DNA of 64,000 bases from Aliikangiella sp965214955 (GTDB lineage Bacteria > Pseudomonadota > Gammaproteobacteria > Enterobacterales > Kangiellaceae). Each line of letters starts with the position of its first letter. Positions within the stretch are counted from its first letter, which is position 1. The DNA lies in assembly GCA_965214955.1 (NCBI GenBank), contig CBDCCU010000001.1:248001-312000 (forward strand), in the 5' to 3' direction. The translations under genes and the position numbers were made by a program. This document shows, piece after piece, positions 43,923 through 52,982 of this stretch. The notes under the pieces are model-generated. The model worked only from the letters and a program-made list of their open reading frames with translations. It was not told the DNA's origin and ran no database searches.

Positions 43923-45401
43923 TTATGGTGCAGTGTTGTTTGATGTTGCAAGCACATTATTACGCGCTTGTAGCTGTTCTAAAAGCGGTGTTGTATTGGT
44001 AATAAACTGGGCTTTTTCTTTGTTAGCTATGGGCTTGGCTTTAGGAAGCTTTACGGTTCTGGGATTTCTATGAACACCATTAACCAAAAATTCATAGTGT
44101 AAATGCGGTGCTTCGGCAAGACCCGTCATGCCAACATAACCAATAACTTGCCCTTGTTTTACCCGCTTGTTTTTACTTACTGCACGACGTGACATATGCA
44201 AATATTTAGTCACTATACCTTGACCATGTTGAATAAAAACGTATTTTCCATTGTATTTGTTCGAGCTAGAGGCAATTACTTTTCCATCACCTGCCGCACG
44301 AATGGGAGTGCCAGTTTTTGCACGATAATCAATGCCACGGTGGGCTTTCCAGCGTTTTAAGATAGGATGAAAACGTCTTGGTTTAAAGCTAGAACTAATA
44401 TATTTAAAGTTGAGCGGTGCGCGTAAAAAAGCTTTGCGCATACTACGACCTTCGGGTGTATAGTAGTTGCTACGATTATTAGAATCAGTGTACCTAACCG
44501 CTTTAAATGATTCGCCTTGGTTAATAAATTCTGCGGCTAAAATTTTACCATTGCCAATTTTTTCACCATCGAGATATTTTTCTTCATAAATTAATGAAAA
44601 AGAATCGCCTTCTCTAATATCTAAAATAAAGTCGATATCCCAATCAAAGATATTGGCAAGTTCCATTACCTGAGTGTCGCTCATTCCAGCAGACTTGCCC
44701 GCAACAAATAAAGAGTTAGTGATCACGCCACTAGCATAAGCGGTGCGATATTCGAGAGGCTTATTTTCAATTCTACTTGCCAAGCCTGTGCTAGAGTTTT
44801 CTACATATAAAGTATTTTGAATATCAATGGCATATTTAAGCGCAGAAAACTGGTTATTGGAATCGAGCTGATAATTAATGACTTGCCCTGGCTTTAGTTT
44901 TTTAAGTAACTGGGTATTTTTATCCAGCCCTGCAACCTTAAAAGTATCTTGTGGAGTTAAACCAATGCGCTTAAATATTTTAGACAGGTTATCGCCTTTT
45001 TTAACCGCTTCGGTTTGCCAGTTTCTTTCAACAACTATAGGGATATTATTACTAGTGGCTCTATCAGGAGAAGCAAAGGCTAATTGAATATCAATAGGAG
45101 AGCTATATTCACTTTCTTCGCTTTTAACATCATCGATTGCTTCAGCTTTATTAAGGCTTATTTCAATGGTTTCAACATCGCTTTTAGGTGTTGCAGGCTC
45201 TAAATTGGCAACGGTGGCAGAAAGTTCTGGTGCTTGTTCAGAAGGCGAGAGCATATAGGCTAGCACAAACACAAATACAGCAGAGCCTAAAATAAGGTAA
45301 GGGTGAGTCATCCAAGCAGGAATTTTCGACTGGTTGCCATTAAAAAGCGTAGCTTTATCACTTTCTAGATTATTTTGTGGCTTGTAATCGTGTTTAATCA
45401 T
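43923..45401 (-). CDS. M23 family peptidoglycan endopeptidase (MepM-like)
   Basis: A 492-residue membrane-anchored protein: one TM helix at about residues 35-50 (ILGSAVFVFVLAYML), an OapA/LysM-like segment (NLSKIFKRIGLTPQDTF), and a C-terminal LytM/M23 domain with zinc ligands HRGIDYR and HLHYEF. MepM/YebA homologues cut meso-DAP crosslinks to let new glycan strands in. It lies 19 bases upstream of anmK, and the two appear to be cotranscribed; it is divergent from tyrS, an arrangement common in the group. Confidence 0.9.
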   Translation of the reverse strand: MIKHDYKPQNNLESDKATLFNGNQSKIPAWMTHPYLILGSAVFVFVLAYMLSPSEQAPELSATVANLEPATPKSDVETIEISLNKAEAIDDVKSEESEYSSPIDIQLAFASPDRATSNNIPIVVERNWQTEAVKKGDNLSKIFKRIGLTPQDTFKVAGLDKNTQLLKKLKPGQVINYQLDSNNQFSALKYAIDIQNTLYVENSSTGLASRIENKPLEYRTAYASGVITNSLFVAGKSAGMSDTQVMELANIFDWDIDFILDIREGDSFSLIYEEKYLDGEKIGNGKILAAEFINQGESFKAVRYTDSNNRSNYYTPEGRSMRKAFLRAPLNFKYISSSFKPRRFHPILKRWKAHRGIDYRAKTGTPIRAAGDGKVIASSSNKYNGKYVFIQHGQGIVTKYLHMSRRAVSKNKRVKQGQVIGYVGMTGLAEAPHLHYEFLVNGVHRNPRTVKLPKAKPIANKEKAQFITNTTPLLEQLQARNNVLATSNNTAP

Positions 45402-45607
45402 ACAACTTTGATTGAGTTCCGTATAAAATGCATTCTTTTAAAAGGATTCGACTTCACAATCAGCCTTGCGGGTGATTATAACAAGCAAATTTGCGCTCAA
45501 TAATATATGAGATTGAGGCAAATGAAAATCCTCTTGAAATAAAGTTAGTAAGCATTTGATTTTAAAGTTGAATATAAGTTCCCGTTTTAACAAAAGTATT
45601 GAAAAAG

Positions 45608-46912
45608 ATGACAAACCTTAACAATGAATTACTTGCCGATCTTGGCGCGCGCGGCTTAATTTCGCAAATGACCGCAGAAGAGTCTTTTAAAGAACATTTA
45701 GCCGAGGGCTCTAAAACTATTTATTGTGGGTTTGATCCAACTGCCGATAGTTTGCATATTGGTAGCTTAGTGCCACTTTTAACCTTAAAACGATTTCAAC
45801 AGTATGGTCACAAACCTATTGCTTTAGTTGGCGGAGCAACAGGGCTTATTGGCGATCCATCATTTAAAGCGGCAGAGCGCCAGCTTAATACCACTGATGT
45901 TGTTGCTAACTGGGTAGAAAGCTTAAAGCAACAAGTGAGTCAGTATATTGACTTTGACTGCGGTGAAAACTCGGCGGTTGTTGCCAATAATCTCGATTGG
46001 ACTCAAGGTGTAGATGTGTTGTCATTTTTACGCGATGTGGGCAAGCATTTTTCAGTTAATCAAATGATCCAAAAAGAGTCGGTTAAACAAAGAATTGATC
46101 GTGAAGGCTCGGGTATATCGTTTACTGAATTTACCTATATGATTTTACAGTCTTATGATTTTGCCGAGCTTAACAAACGCAATAATTGCACCATACAAAT
46201 TGGTGGTAGCGACCAATGGGGCAATATTACTGGTGGTATTGATTTAACTCGCCGCATGAATAGAGAGCAAGTGTTTGGATTAACTTTGCCGCTTGTCACC
46301 AAAGCTGATGGCACTAAATTTGGTAAAACCGAATCGGGCACTATTTGGCTAGATGCCAACAAAACCAGCCCCTATGCTTTTTATCAGTTTTGGCTAAATT
46401 CAGCCGATGCCGATGTTTACCAGTTTTTACGCTACTTCACCTTCTTGCCCGTTGAGCAAATTGCACAAATCGAAGAAGACGATAAAAATGCCCAAGGTAG
46501 GCCGCAAGCACAAGCCATTTTAGCCAAAGAAGTGACCAAGCTTGTCCATGGAGAAGAAGGTTTAGCTGCGGCAATGCGCATTACCGAAGCCATGTTTAAT
46601 GGAACACTAGCCCAGCTTTCAGAAAGCGACCTACACCAATTAGCGCTCGACGGCTTACCATCAAGTGATTTGCCAGTAGACTATGCTGAAAAACCACTAA
46701 CCACCATTTTAACTGAAGGCGGTATGGTAAAAGCCGGTAGAGAAGTTAAAGATGCTCTAGGTAGAAATGCCGTAATTGTTAACGGCGAAGCCAAAGGTGC
46801 GGCAGATAATATGAGCGCCAAAAGCATTTTCGCCAAAGAAAATGCACTTTACGGGCAGTATTTTTTAGTGAAGTTGGGTAAGAAGAAGAATCATTTGTTT
46901 AGGGCTGGGTAG
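45608..46912 (+). CDS. tyrS: Tyrosyl-tRNA synthetase
   Basis: Charges tRNA-Tyr. It is a class I synthetase with the HIGH-equivalent DSLHIGSLVPL and the KMSKS-equivalent KADGTKFGKTESG, a C-terminal S4-like RNA-binding domain with VKAGREVKDALGRN, and about 434 residues. The ATG at 45608 is preferred over the TTG three codons upstream because the family starts MTNLN-like there and a purine-rich GAAAAAG precedes it. No T-box is expected or seen. Confidence 0.97.
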   Translation: MTNLNNELLADLGARGLISQMTAEESFKEHLAEGSKTIYCGFDPTADSLHIGSLVPLLTLKRFQQYGHKPIALVGGATGLIGDPSFKAAERQLNTTDVVANWVESLKQQVSQYIDFDCGENSAVVANNLDWTQGVDVLSFLRDVGKHFSVNQMIQKESVKQRIDREGSGISFTEFTYMILQSYDFAELNKRNNCTIQIGGSDQWGNITGGIDLTRRMNREQVFGLTLPLVTKADGTKFGKTESGTIWLDANKTSPYAFYQFWLNSADADVYQFLRYFTFLPVEQIAQIEEDDKNAQGRPQAQAILAKEVTKLVHGEEGLAAAMRITEAMFNGTLAQLSESDLHQLALDGLPSSDLPVDYAEKPLTTILTEGGMVKAGREVKDALGRNAVIVNGEAKGAADNMSAKSIFAKENALYGQYFLVKLGKKKNHLFRAG

Positions 46913-47049
46913 TCGAGCGAGTAAAAGATAGAAAGTGTTTTCTTTGTTTTTGTTGAAAAAATAAAGCCACATGATTATAAGATAAATTAGTTATACCTTA
47001 ATTTAATTTTTTACTTGAATTTATTTTTTTATCTGTATACATTAAAAAT
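46913..47049 (+). promoter_or_regulatory. tyrS-his spacer with candidate his promoter
   Basis: The spacer holds a weak AT hairpin with T-run (46930-46950; AGAAA GTGT TTTCT) that may end tyrS. It also has a candidate -10 TATACA (47036-47041) with TTGAAT (47015-47020) or CTTGAA as possible -35. If transcription started just after this, the leader peptide would have almost no untranslated leader, so the true start may be further upstream. Confidence is low. Confidence 0.35.
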
Positions 47050-47121
47050 ATGAACACAAAAACTACTTTCACAGCAATGCATCATCACCATCATCATATT
47101 TATGACGGTGGTTTTTGTTGA
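47050..47121 (+). CDS. hisL: His operon leader peptide HisL
   Basis: A 23-codon reading frame starting MNTKTTFTAM and followed by six consecutive His codons, then IYDGGFC and TGA. Together with the downstream terminator hairpin this is the classical histidine attenuator: ribosomes stall on the His run when charged tRNA-His is low. No clear Shine-Dalgarno motif precedes the ATG. It is too short to be found by usual ORF length cut-offs. Confidence 0.93.
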   Translation: MNTKTTFTAMHHHHHHIYDGGFC

Positions 47122-47148
47122 TCGGTTAAAAAAGTAACTTAAGATTTT

Positions 47149-47187
47149 AAAAGCCCCGTTTACCGCAAGTAACCGGGGCTTTTTTTA
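47149..47187 (+). terminator. His attenuator terminator hairpin
   Basis: AAAAGCCCCGTTTAC (47149-47163) pairs, with one mismatch, with GTAACCGGGGCTTTT (47169-47183), followed by more T. CGGTTA (47123-47128), just after the leader stop, can pair with TAACCG (47170-47175), which would prevent the terminator stem, so an antiterminator is plausible. Confidence 0.9.
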
Positions 47188-47247
47188 TGCCTTAGCGAAA
47201 GCAAAAAATGGGAGAAGATATTTAAACTATTGCAACTGAGGCATAAC

Positions 47248-48096
47248 ATGACACTTAAACTTGTATTACCCAAAGGGCGGATCAGCAAAAAAGTTTTAGC
47301 ACTTTTATCTGATTGCGGTATTGATATTGTTGGCGATGATAGAAATTATCGTCCTAAAGCTTACGGTTTTGATTTAGACGTTAAATTACTTAAAAGCCAA
47401 AATATTCCATCACTGGTAGAAATAGGGCAACACGATATTGGTTTTGCCGGGCTCGATTGGATCAAAGAGCGAAAAAGTAACGTGGTAGTTCTTAAAGACT
47501 TAGGCTTTGATCCGGTTAAAATTGTTACTTGCATTCCAGAAGATTGGGACTTTGAAACCATGAAGTCTCGCGAGCTTATTGTGGCATCAGAATACAAAAA
47601 TGTTGCCACCGAATATTTAGAGAAACTCGGTATCAACTATCAATTGCTTCGCTCTTATGGGGCAACTGAGGTTTTCCCGCCAGAAGATGCCGATATGATC
47701 ATTGATAACACCTCAACGGGTACAACAATTCGTGCCAATCGTTTAAAAATTGTCGATACCGTAATGACAAGTTCCACTCAGTTTGTTGCCAATGCTAAAG
47801 CGTTAGAAGATCCTGTGAAGCGACAACAAATTGATGATTTATTAACTCTCATGCAAGCCGTACTTAATGGGCGCGAACGAGTGTTACTTGAAATGAACTG
47901 CGCTAATGATCAAATTGAAGCGATTGTTAACTTACTGCCAGCAATGCGTTACCCAACGGTTTCTAGGCTTTATCAAGATAAAGGCTTTGCGGTGAAAGCA
48001 GCAATTGAAAAGAAGCAAATTAAAGATCTGATCCCAAAATTATTGGCCGCTGGCGCAACCGATATTTTGGAAACTCAAATCCGTAAAGCGTTATAA
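47248..48096 (+). CDS. hisG: ATP phosphoribosyltransferase HisG (long form)
   Basis: First enzyme of histidine synthesis: ATP + PRPP to phosphoribosyl-ATP. ATG at 47248 is chosen because GAGG lies 5-8 bases upstream and the protein then begins TLKLVLPKGRISKKV. The sequence has EIGQHDIGFAGLDWI, the PRPP-loop IIDNTSTGTTIRAN, and a C-terminal ACT-like regulatory domain (ending FAVKAAIEKKQIKDLIPKL), so it is the feedback-inhibited long form (282 residues) that needs no HisZ. Confidence 0.95.
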   Translation: MTLKLVLPKGRISKKVLALLSDCGIDIVGDDRNYRPKAYGFDLDVKLLKSQNIPSLVEIGQHDIGFAGLDWIKERKSNVVVLKDLGFDPVKIVTCIPEDWDFETMKSRELIVASEYKNVATEYLEKLGINYQLLRSYGATEVFPPEDADMIIDNTSTGTTIRANRLKIVDTVMTSSTQFVANAKALEDPVKRQQIDDLLTLMQAVLNGRERVLLEMNCANDQIEAIVNLLPAMRYPTVSRLYQDKGFAVKAAIEKKQIKDLIPKLLAAGATDILETQIRKAL

Positions 48097-48123
48097 GTGG
48101 CTGGTTTTTTTAGAGAGAGCATC

Positions 48124-49776
48124 ATGCAAAATATATTAAAATTAGACTTTAACGAGCGCTCAGATCAAATTAGTTTAATCGCTAAAAATTCTGCCTACCC
48201 TGATCTTTGGCGGTATCCTGAGCGTGAAAAATTAGAGATTATTATTGCGGCAAAAGAATCACTTAGCAAAGAGCAAGTGCTTTGTACAAATGGCGGTGAT
48301 GAGGCAATAATGATTTTAATGCGGATCATTAAAGAGTCGGCAACTTTAGTTTTACCTTTGCCGGCTTTCTCCCAATATACTTGGGGAGTTAAAAGCTGGA
48401 ATTTAAACACAAAACTCATTGATCCGAATAGTGACCTAACCATTAATATACTAGCCACTAAGCAGGCTATCTTAAATAGCAAACAATCAGTCACTATTAT
48501 TACCCGACCGAATAATCCCACGGGTGAAAAAATTGCCCAGTCTTTATTGTTTGATCTAATTAAAACCGCCGCAGACAACAATGGCTGGGTGTTTTTAGAT
48601 GAGGCATATATTGAATTTGCCGATGATAATTTAATTGCGACAGATCTTATTAAACAGTTTGATAACTTAGTTATTTTAAGAACTTTATCTAAAGCTTATG
48701 GACTGGCTGGCATTCGATTAGGGTATTTGTTGGGTAATGAAAAGCTTATTGAACAATTTAAAATACGTTGTATGCCTTTTAATATTGCCCAGCCTTCTCT
48801 TAATTTAGCTGAGCAAGCGTTAAGCAAAGACAATCAACAAGAGGTTTTTAACTATTGCCAAATTATTAAACAAAATCGTTTAACACTGATTAATTGGCTA
48901 CAAGCAAATGATATTGAAGTGCTCAATAGTGAAGCAAACTTTGTGTTGTTGAGAGTTGATCAAAATCGAGCGCGAGCAATAAAATCGTTTTTAAGCAAAA
49001 ACAGTATTTTGGTAAGAGATTTTCAAGAGTCAATACTTTCAGGTTGCATTCGTATTACGGTGCCTTATTCATTGCAAAAGCTATTACCATTATTGCAACA
49101 GGTGTTAACTCCACAGCTTATTTGCTTTGATATGGACGGCGTTTTAATTGATACCAGTGAAAGTTATGATCTGGCGATAAAAGCCACGGTAGAGTCAATT
49201 AGTGGTAAAACGGTAAGCCTAGAAGAAATATTTGCCCTAAGAGATTCGGGCGGATTTAACAATGACTGGGTATTATCTCAGGCATTATTAAGTCAACTAA
49301 ATCAAGAGGTTGCTTTAGATAAAGTAACCGATGTATTTCAGTCGATTTATCTTGGTGAAAATAATAATGGGCTGGTTGCCAACGAAAAAAAACTCATTAA
49401 TCAATCTTTTGTCACGCTAATTAATGACTCTTCTAACTATCAGTTTTCTATTGTAACAGGGCGTCCACGCATTGAAGCGCAAACTGGAGCAAAATTGGTT
49501 AATTTGAGTAATCTACCGATTATTAGCCTTGATGATGTCGCCCAAGCCAAACCCTCACCCGAAGGTATTAAGCAATTACAAAAACAGTTTTCGTCAAGTA
49601 GTTGGATGTGCGGCGATAATCCCGACGATATGCAAGCAGCTAAAGGATCAAATTCTGTGGCAATTGGCATTGGTACAAGAAATGCCAAAGCGTTATATCA
49701 ATCAGGTGCCGATATTGTGCTAGAAAGTATTAATCAACTGGAGGGCTGGTTAAAGCCAGTAAAACCCAATGACTAA
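48124..49776 (+). CDS. hisC: Fusion: histidinol-phosphate aminotransferase HisC + HAD phosphatase
   Basis: About 550 residues. Residues 1-325 are HisC (fold type I PLP aminotransferase) with DEAYIEFA, and TLSKAYGLAGIRLGYL in which Lys190 should bind PLP. Residues 330-550 are a HAD hydrolase: motif I FDMDGVLID (Asp336), VTGRP as motif II, AKPSPEGI for the Lys and CGDNPDDMQAA for the acidic motif. HisB of this operon lacks the N-terminal phosphatase found in E. coli, so the HAD part is a good candidate for histidinol-phosphatase; that assignment is inference. A GTG at 48097, directly after hisG, is an alternative start. Overlaps hisB by 8 bases. Confidence 0.9.
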   Translation: MQNILKLDFNERSDQISLIAKNSAYPDLWRYPEREKLEIIIAAKESLSKEQVLCTNGGDEAIMILMRIIKESATLVLPLPAFSQYTWGVKSWNLNTKLIDPNSDLTINILATKQAILNSKQSVTIITRPNNPTGEKIAQSLLFDLIKTAADNNGWVFLDEAYIEFADDNLIATDLIKQFDNLVILRTLSKAYGLAGIRLGYLLGNEKLIEQFKIRCMPFNIAQPSLNLAEQALSKDNQQEVFNYCQIIKQNRLTLINWLQANDIEVLNSEANFVLLRVDQNRARAIKSFLSKNSILVRDFQESILSGCIRITVPYSLQKLLPLLQQVLTPQLICFDMDGVLIDTSESYDLAIKATVESISGKTVSLEEIFALRDSGGFNNDWVLSQALLSQLNQEVALDKVTDVFQSIYLGENNNGLVANEKKLINQSFVTLINDSSNYQFSIVTGRPRIEAQTGAKLVNLSNLPIISLDDVAQAKPSPEGIKQLQKQFSSSSWMCGDNPDDMQAAKGSNSVAIGIGTRNAKALYQSGADIVLESINQLEGWLKPVKPND

Positions 49777-50350
49777 AAAGACTATTCAAGTCACTCGCAA
49801 AACCAAAGAAACTAATATTAATGTTAGCCTTGATATTCAAGGTAATCAAAATATTAAGGTTAATACAGGCATTGGTTTTTTTGATCATATGCTAGAGCAA
49901 TTAGCATCACACGCCAGGTGGGATCTTGAAATTAGTGTCGAAGGCGATTTGCATATTGATGATCATCACACGGTTGAAGATATTGCCATTTGTTTAGGTA
50001 GCGCTTTGCAGCAAAGCTGGCGAAACTTAAACAATATGCAGCGTTATGGGCAACGACTTTTGCCCATGGATGAAGCCTTAATTTTATGTGCTGTGGATGT
50101 TTCTGGGCGAGGTATTTATGTTGGAGAGTTAGATTTTACTCGCGAAAACTTAGGTGGAGTAAGCTGCGAAATGTTTGAACATTTTTTTAATACCTTAGCA
50201 ACCTCAGCGGCAATTACGCTGCATATAAAACCAATGTATTTTCGTAACAATCACCATCTTGCCGAAGGTTGTTTTAAGGCACTGGCTTACGCGCTAAAAG
50301 AAGCACTGTTGCAGTCATCTGGTGATAATACAACCAAAGGCGTACTGTAA
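49769..50350 (+). CDS. hisB: Imidazoleglycerol-phosphate dehydratase HisB (monofunctional)
   Basis: A 193-residue dehydratase (step 6). The metal-binding repeats are present: GFFDHMLEQLASHARW with DDHHTVEDIAICLG, and the second FEHFFNTLATSAAITLH with NNHHLAEGCFKALAYAL. It is dehydratase only, without the HAD domain that is fused to it in enterobacteria. The start ATGACTAA overlaps the hisC stop, implying translational coupling. Confidence 0.96.
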   Translation: MTKKTIQVTRKTKETNINVSLDIQGNQNIKVNTGIGFFDHMLEQLASHARWDLEISVEGDLHIDDHHTVEDIAICLGSALQQSWRNLNNMQRYGQRLLPMDEALILCAVDVSGRGIYVGELDFTRENLGGVSCEMFEHFFNTLATSAAITLHIKPMYFRNNHHLAEGCFKALAYALKEALLQSSGDNTTKGVL

Positions 50351-50941
50351 ATGAGTAAAGCCAAAAAACAAATACTGATTGTTGATACTAAAGCGGGCAA
50401 TTTATTTAGTTTAAAAGCCGCATTACAAAGGTTGAATTTTGACGTCACTATACTTGACCGTCCGCCAAGTAAAAGATTTGATGGAATTGTTATTCCTGGG
50501 CAAGGACGTTTTGGTACGGTGATTGATAATATTACTCAAGCGAATTGGCCAGAATATTTTACCGATTGTAAAAAAAATAATATTCCAATGCTTGGGATCT
50601 GTGTGGGCATGCAGATTTTTTTTGAAGCAAGCGATGAAGATCCCAGCGCTAAAGGTTTAGCTTGGTTTAAAGGCAGAGTGCAGTCTTTAGATTTTCCTAA
50701 AAAGCCCATGGTTGGCTGGGCCGACCTTAATACCACGGGCTTAGCCAAGCAATGGCCCAAGAAACCCGTTTATTTTGTCAATAGTTTTGCCATTCGTACT
50801 TCAAATAACGCAATTGCAACAACCCAGTATGGTGAAAATTTTTGTGCGGCGATTGCAAGTGATAATTTTGTTGGTGTGCAATTTCATCCAGAAAAATCAT
50901 CTTTTTGTGGCAGTAAAATTATTGAACAAGTATTCAATTAA
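50351..50941 (+). CDS. hisH: Imidazole glycerol phosphate synthase, glutaminase subunit HisH
   Basis: A 196-residue class I glutamine amidotransferase that feeds ammonia to HisF (step 5). The nucleophile elbow is GICVGMQIFFE (Cys), and the catalytic His-Glu pair is QFHPEKSS; the oxyanion region is PGQGRFGTV. It follows hisB with no gap and lies 15 bases before hisF. Confidence 0.95.
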   Translation: MSKAKKQILIVDTKAGNLFSLKAALQRLNFDVTILDRPPSKRFDGIVIPGQGRFGTVIDNITQANWPEYFTDCKKNNIPMLGICVGMQIFFEASDEDPSAKGLAWFKGRVQSLDFPKKPMVGWADLNTTGLAKQWPKKPVYFVNSFAIRTSNNAIATTQYGENFCAAIASDNFVGVQFHPEKSSFCGSKIIEQVFN

Positions 50942-50956
50942 ATTTGAGAATAAATT

Positions 50957-51727
50957 ATGGATAAATTAAAACCAAGAATCATTGTTTGTCTCGATGTTGA
51001 CAAAGGCAGAGTAGTAAAAGGCACTAATTTTAAACAGTTAAAAGACATGGGTGATCCGGTAGAACTGGCATACAAGTACGAATTACAAGGTGCCGATGAG
51101 CTTGTTTTTTTAGATATTTCGGCCAGTAACGAAAACAGACCCACGGCACTTAAACTGGTAACGGCCATAGCTAACAAACTGTCAATCCCTTTTACTGTAG
51201 GTGGCGGACTTAAAAAGCTCGATGATGTAAAAGCTTTTTTAGATGCTGGTGCCGACAAAGTCGCTTTAAACACCACGGCAGTTTTACAACCAGAAATTAT
51301 CAACCAAACGGCAATGGCTTATGGTAGCCAATGTGTTGTCGTTGCTGTGGATGTGAATGCTAATGTTAATAAAAATCAGCAAGAAGCATTAGGGGTTTAT
51401 ATTAATGGTGGACGAAAGTTAACCGACAAAAACTTTTTTGATTGGACTCAAGAGGTGGCTCAGCGCGGCGCCGGTGAAATTTTATTAACCGCTATGCACA
51501 AAGATGGCACTGGCTCGGGGTTTGATGTTGAGCTAACGAGTAAAGTGAGCGAGCAAGTAAAGGTTCAAGTGATTGCATCGGGTGGTGCTAAAAATGAAAG
51601 CCACTTTTTACAAGCGTTTAATCGTGGTGCCGATGCTTGCCTTGCCGCAGGTATGTTTCATTCGGGACAATACACCGTCAATCAAGTTAAACAATTTTTA
51701 ACCACTAACGGTTTATCCGTTAGATAA
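50957..51727 (+). CDS. hisF: Imidazole glycerol phosphate synthase, cyclase subunit HisF
   Basis: A 256-residue TIM barrel that forms imidazole glycerol phosphate and AICAR from PRFAR and ammonia. It contains RIIVCLDVDKGRVVKGTNF with the catalytic Asp, the PFTVGGGLKKLDDV phosphate loop, VVAVDVNAN with the second catalytic Asp, LLTAMHKDGTGSGFD and VIASGGAKNESHF. Length is normal. Confidence 0.96.
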   Translation: MDKLKPRIIVCLDVDKGRVVKGTNFKQLKDMGDPVELAYKYELQGADELVFLDISASNENRPTALKLVTAIANKLSIPFTVGGGLKKLDDVKAFLDAGADKVALNTTAVLQPEIINQTAMAYGSQCVVVAVDVNANVNKNQQEALGVYINGGRKLTDKNFFDWTQEVAQRGAGEILLTAMHKDGTGSGFDVELTSKVSEQVKVQVIASGGAKNESHFLQAFNRGADACLAAGMFHSGQYTVNQVKQFLTTNGLSVR

Positions 51728-51743
51728 TTTATTGAGAAAAATT

Positions 51744-52982
51744 ATGTTAATTCCTTCAATTGATTTAATGAATGGCAAGGCTGTTCAACTAAAACAAGGG
51801 CAAGAAAAAGTTTTAGAGCGCGAAGATGTTTTTGAATTATTAAAAGAATTTTCAATTTATGGCGAAGTGGCGATTATTGACTTAGATGCGGCGCTAGGAC
51901 AAGGCGATAATAAAGCGTTAATTAAGTCATTATTAAAAGTTCGTCCTTGCCGTGTAGGTGGCGGTATTCGCGATTTACAAACCGCGCAAGAATATATTAA
52001 AGCAGGCGCAAGCAAAATAATTATTGGCACCAGTTGCAGGCAAGATTGGGTAAAAAAAATCTGCCCCGAATGGTTGATTTTTGCCATTGATGCCAAAGGC
52101 GATTATTGGTCTACGCAAGGCTGGCAACAAACTCAAGGTGAAAAAGTGCTCGACTTAATTCCAGAGCTATCTAAAAACTGTAGTGAATTTTTATACACTC
52201 AAGTTGAAAAAGAAGGTCTGCTTCAAGGTTTAGATAGAGAACGTATTCAAGCAGTGATTAAAACATCAAATGTTCCAGTAACCATTGCTGGGGGGATCAC
52301 AACGCTCGATGATATTAACTGGTTCACCAAGCTTGGTGCTAATGGGCAAATTGGTATGTCTATTTATACGGGTAAGCTTAATTTAACCGATTGTTTTATA
52401 AAGCAAATTGATTTTAATAAACTGCCTATGATCCCAACCATTGTGCAAGATGTTGAAACTAAAAAAATACTGATGTTGGCCTACTCTAATGAAAAGTCTT
52501 TAAGAGCTGCGTTAACCAACAGAAAAGGAACTTACTGGAGCCGCAGTAGAAATGAGCTATGGGAAAAAGGGCTTACTAGCGGTAGTCAGCAAAGCTTAAT
52601 TCAAGTTGATTTTGATTGTGACGGAGACACTTTATTATTTTTGGTTAAACAAAAAGATCATGCTTGTCACTTAGAGCGTTATAGCTGTTTTGCTTCGCAA
52701 ACAAAAGGGTTTGATCTTAATCGATTAAATCAACTATTAGAAAAAAGAAAAAACAATGCGCCAGACAACAGTTTTACTAAAAAGTTGTTTGAATCGGGTG
52801 AGTTTAGGGCAGAAAAAATTCGGGAAGAATCAGAAGAGCTTATTGAAGCGCAAACCGAAGAAGAGGTTAGATGGGAAGCAGCCGACTTAATCTTTTTTGC
52901 GCTAACCGATGCCATTGCAAAAGGTGTAAGCTTTGAAGCGATAACCAATGAGCTTAGGAGTCGTTTTAATGATCAGCAGTAG
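51744..52982 (+). CDS. hisA: Fusion: HisA (ProFAR isomerase) + HisI/HisE
   Basis: About 412 residues joining three activities. Residues 1-224: HisA barrel with IPSIDLMNGKAVQLKQGQ (Asp general base), FAIDAKGD (Asp general acid), a RVGGGIRD and a TIAGGITTLDD phosphate loop. The usual Asp of the loop after strand 6 is Glu (TQVEKEG). Residues 225-325: HisI cyclohydrolase with GTYWSRSRNELW and zinc-binding DCDGDTL and ACHLERYSCF. Residues 330-412: HisE pyrophosphohydrolase with EESEELIEAQ and EAADLIFFALTDA. ATG at 51744 is preferred to TTG at 51732. Ends inside the hisD start region (14 base overlap). Confidence 0.9.
   Translation: MLIPSIDLMNGKAVQLKQGQEKVLEREDVFELLKEFSIYGEVAIIDLDAALGQGDNKALIKSLLKVRPCRVGGGIRDLQTAQEYIKAGASKIIIGTSCRQDWVKKICPEWLIFAIDAKGDYWSTQGWQQTQGEKVLDLIPELSKNCSEFLYTQVEKEGLLQGLDRERIQAVIKTSNVPVTIAGGITTLDDINWFTKLGANGQIGMSIYTGKLNLTDCFIKQIDFNKLPMIPTIVQDVETKKILMLAYSNEKSLRAALTNRKGTYWSRSRNELWEKGLTSGSQQSLIQVDFDCDGDTLLFLVKQKDHACHLERYSCFASQTKGFDLNRLNQLLEKRKNNAPDNSFTKKLFESGEFRAEKIREESEELIEAQTEEEVRWEAADLIFFALTDAIAKGVSFEAITNELRSRFNDQQ

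Noticed and set aside
42737..43957. anmK start at 43957
   Set aside because: It would overlap the upstream peptidase gene by 35 bases and add 18 residues not typical of AnmK; ATG at 43903 fits the family.
47077..47097. MHHHHHH in the tyrS-his spacer looks like a vector His-tag
   Set aside because: It is a natural leader peptide: it is directly upstream of hisG, followed by an attenuator hairpin, and sits in normal chromosomal context.
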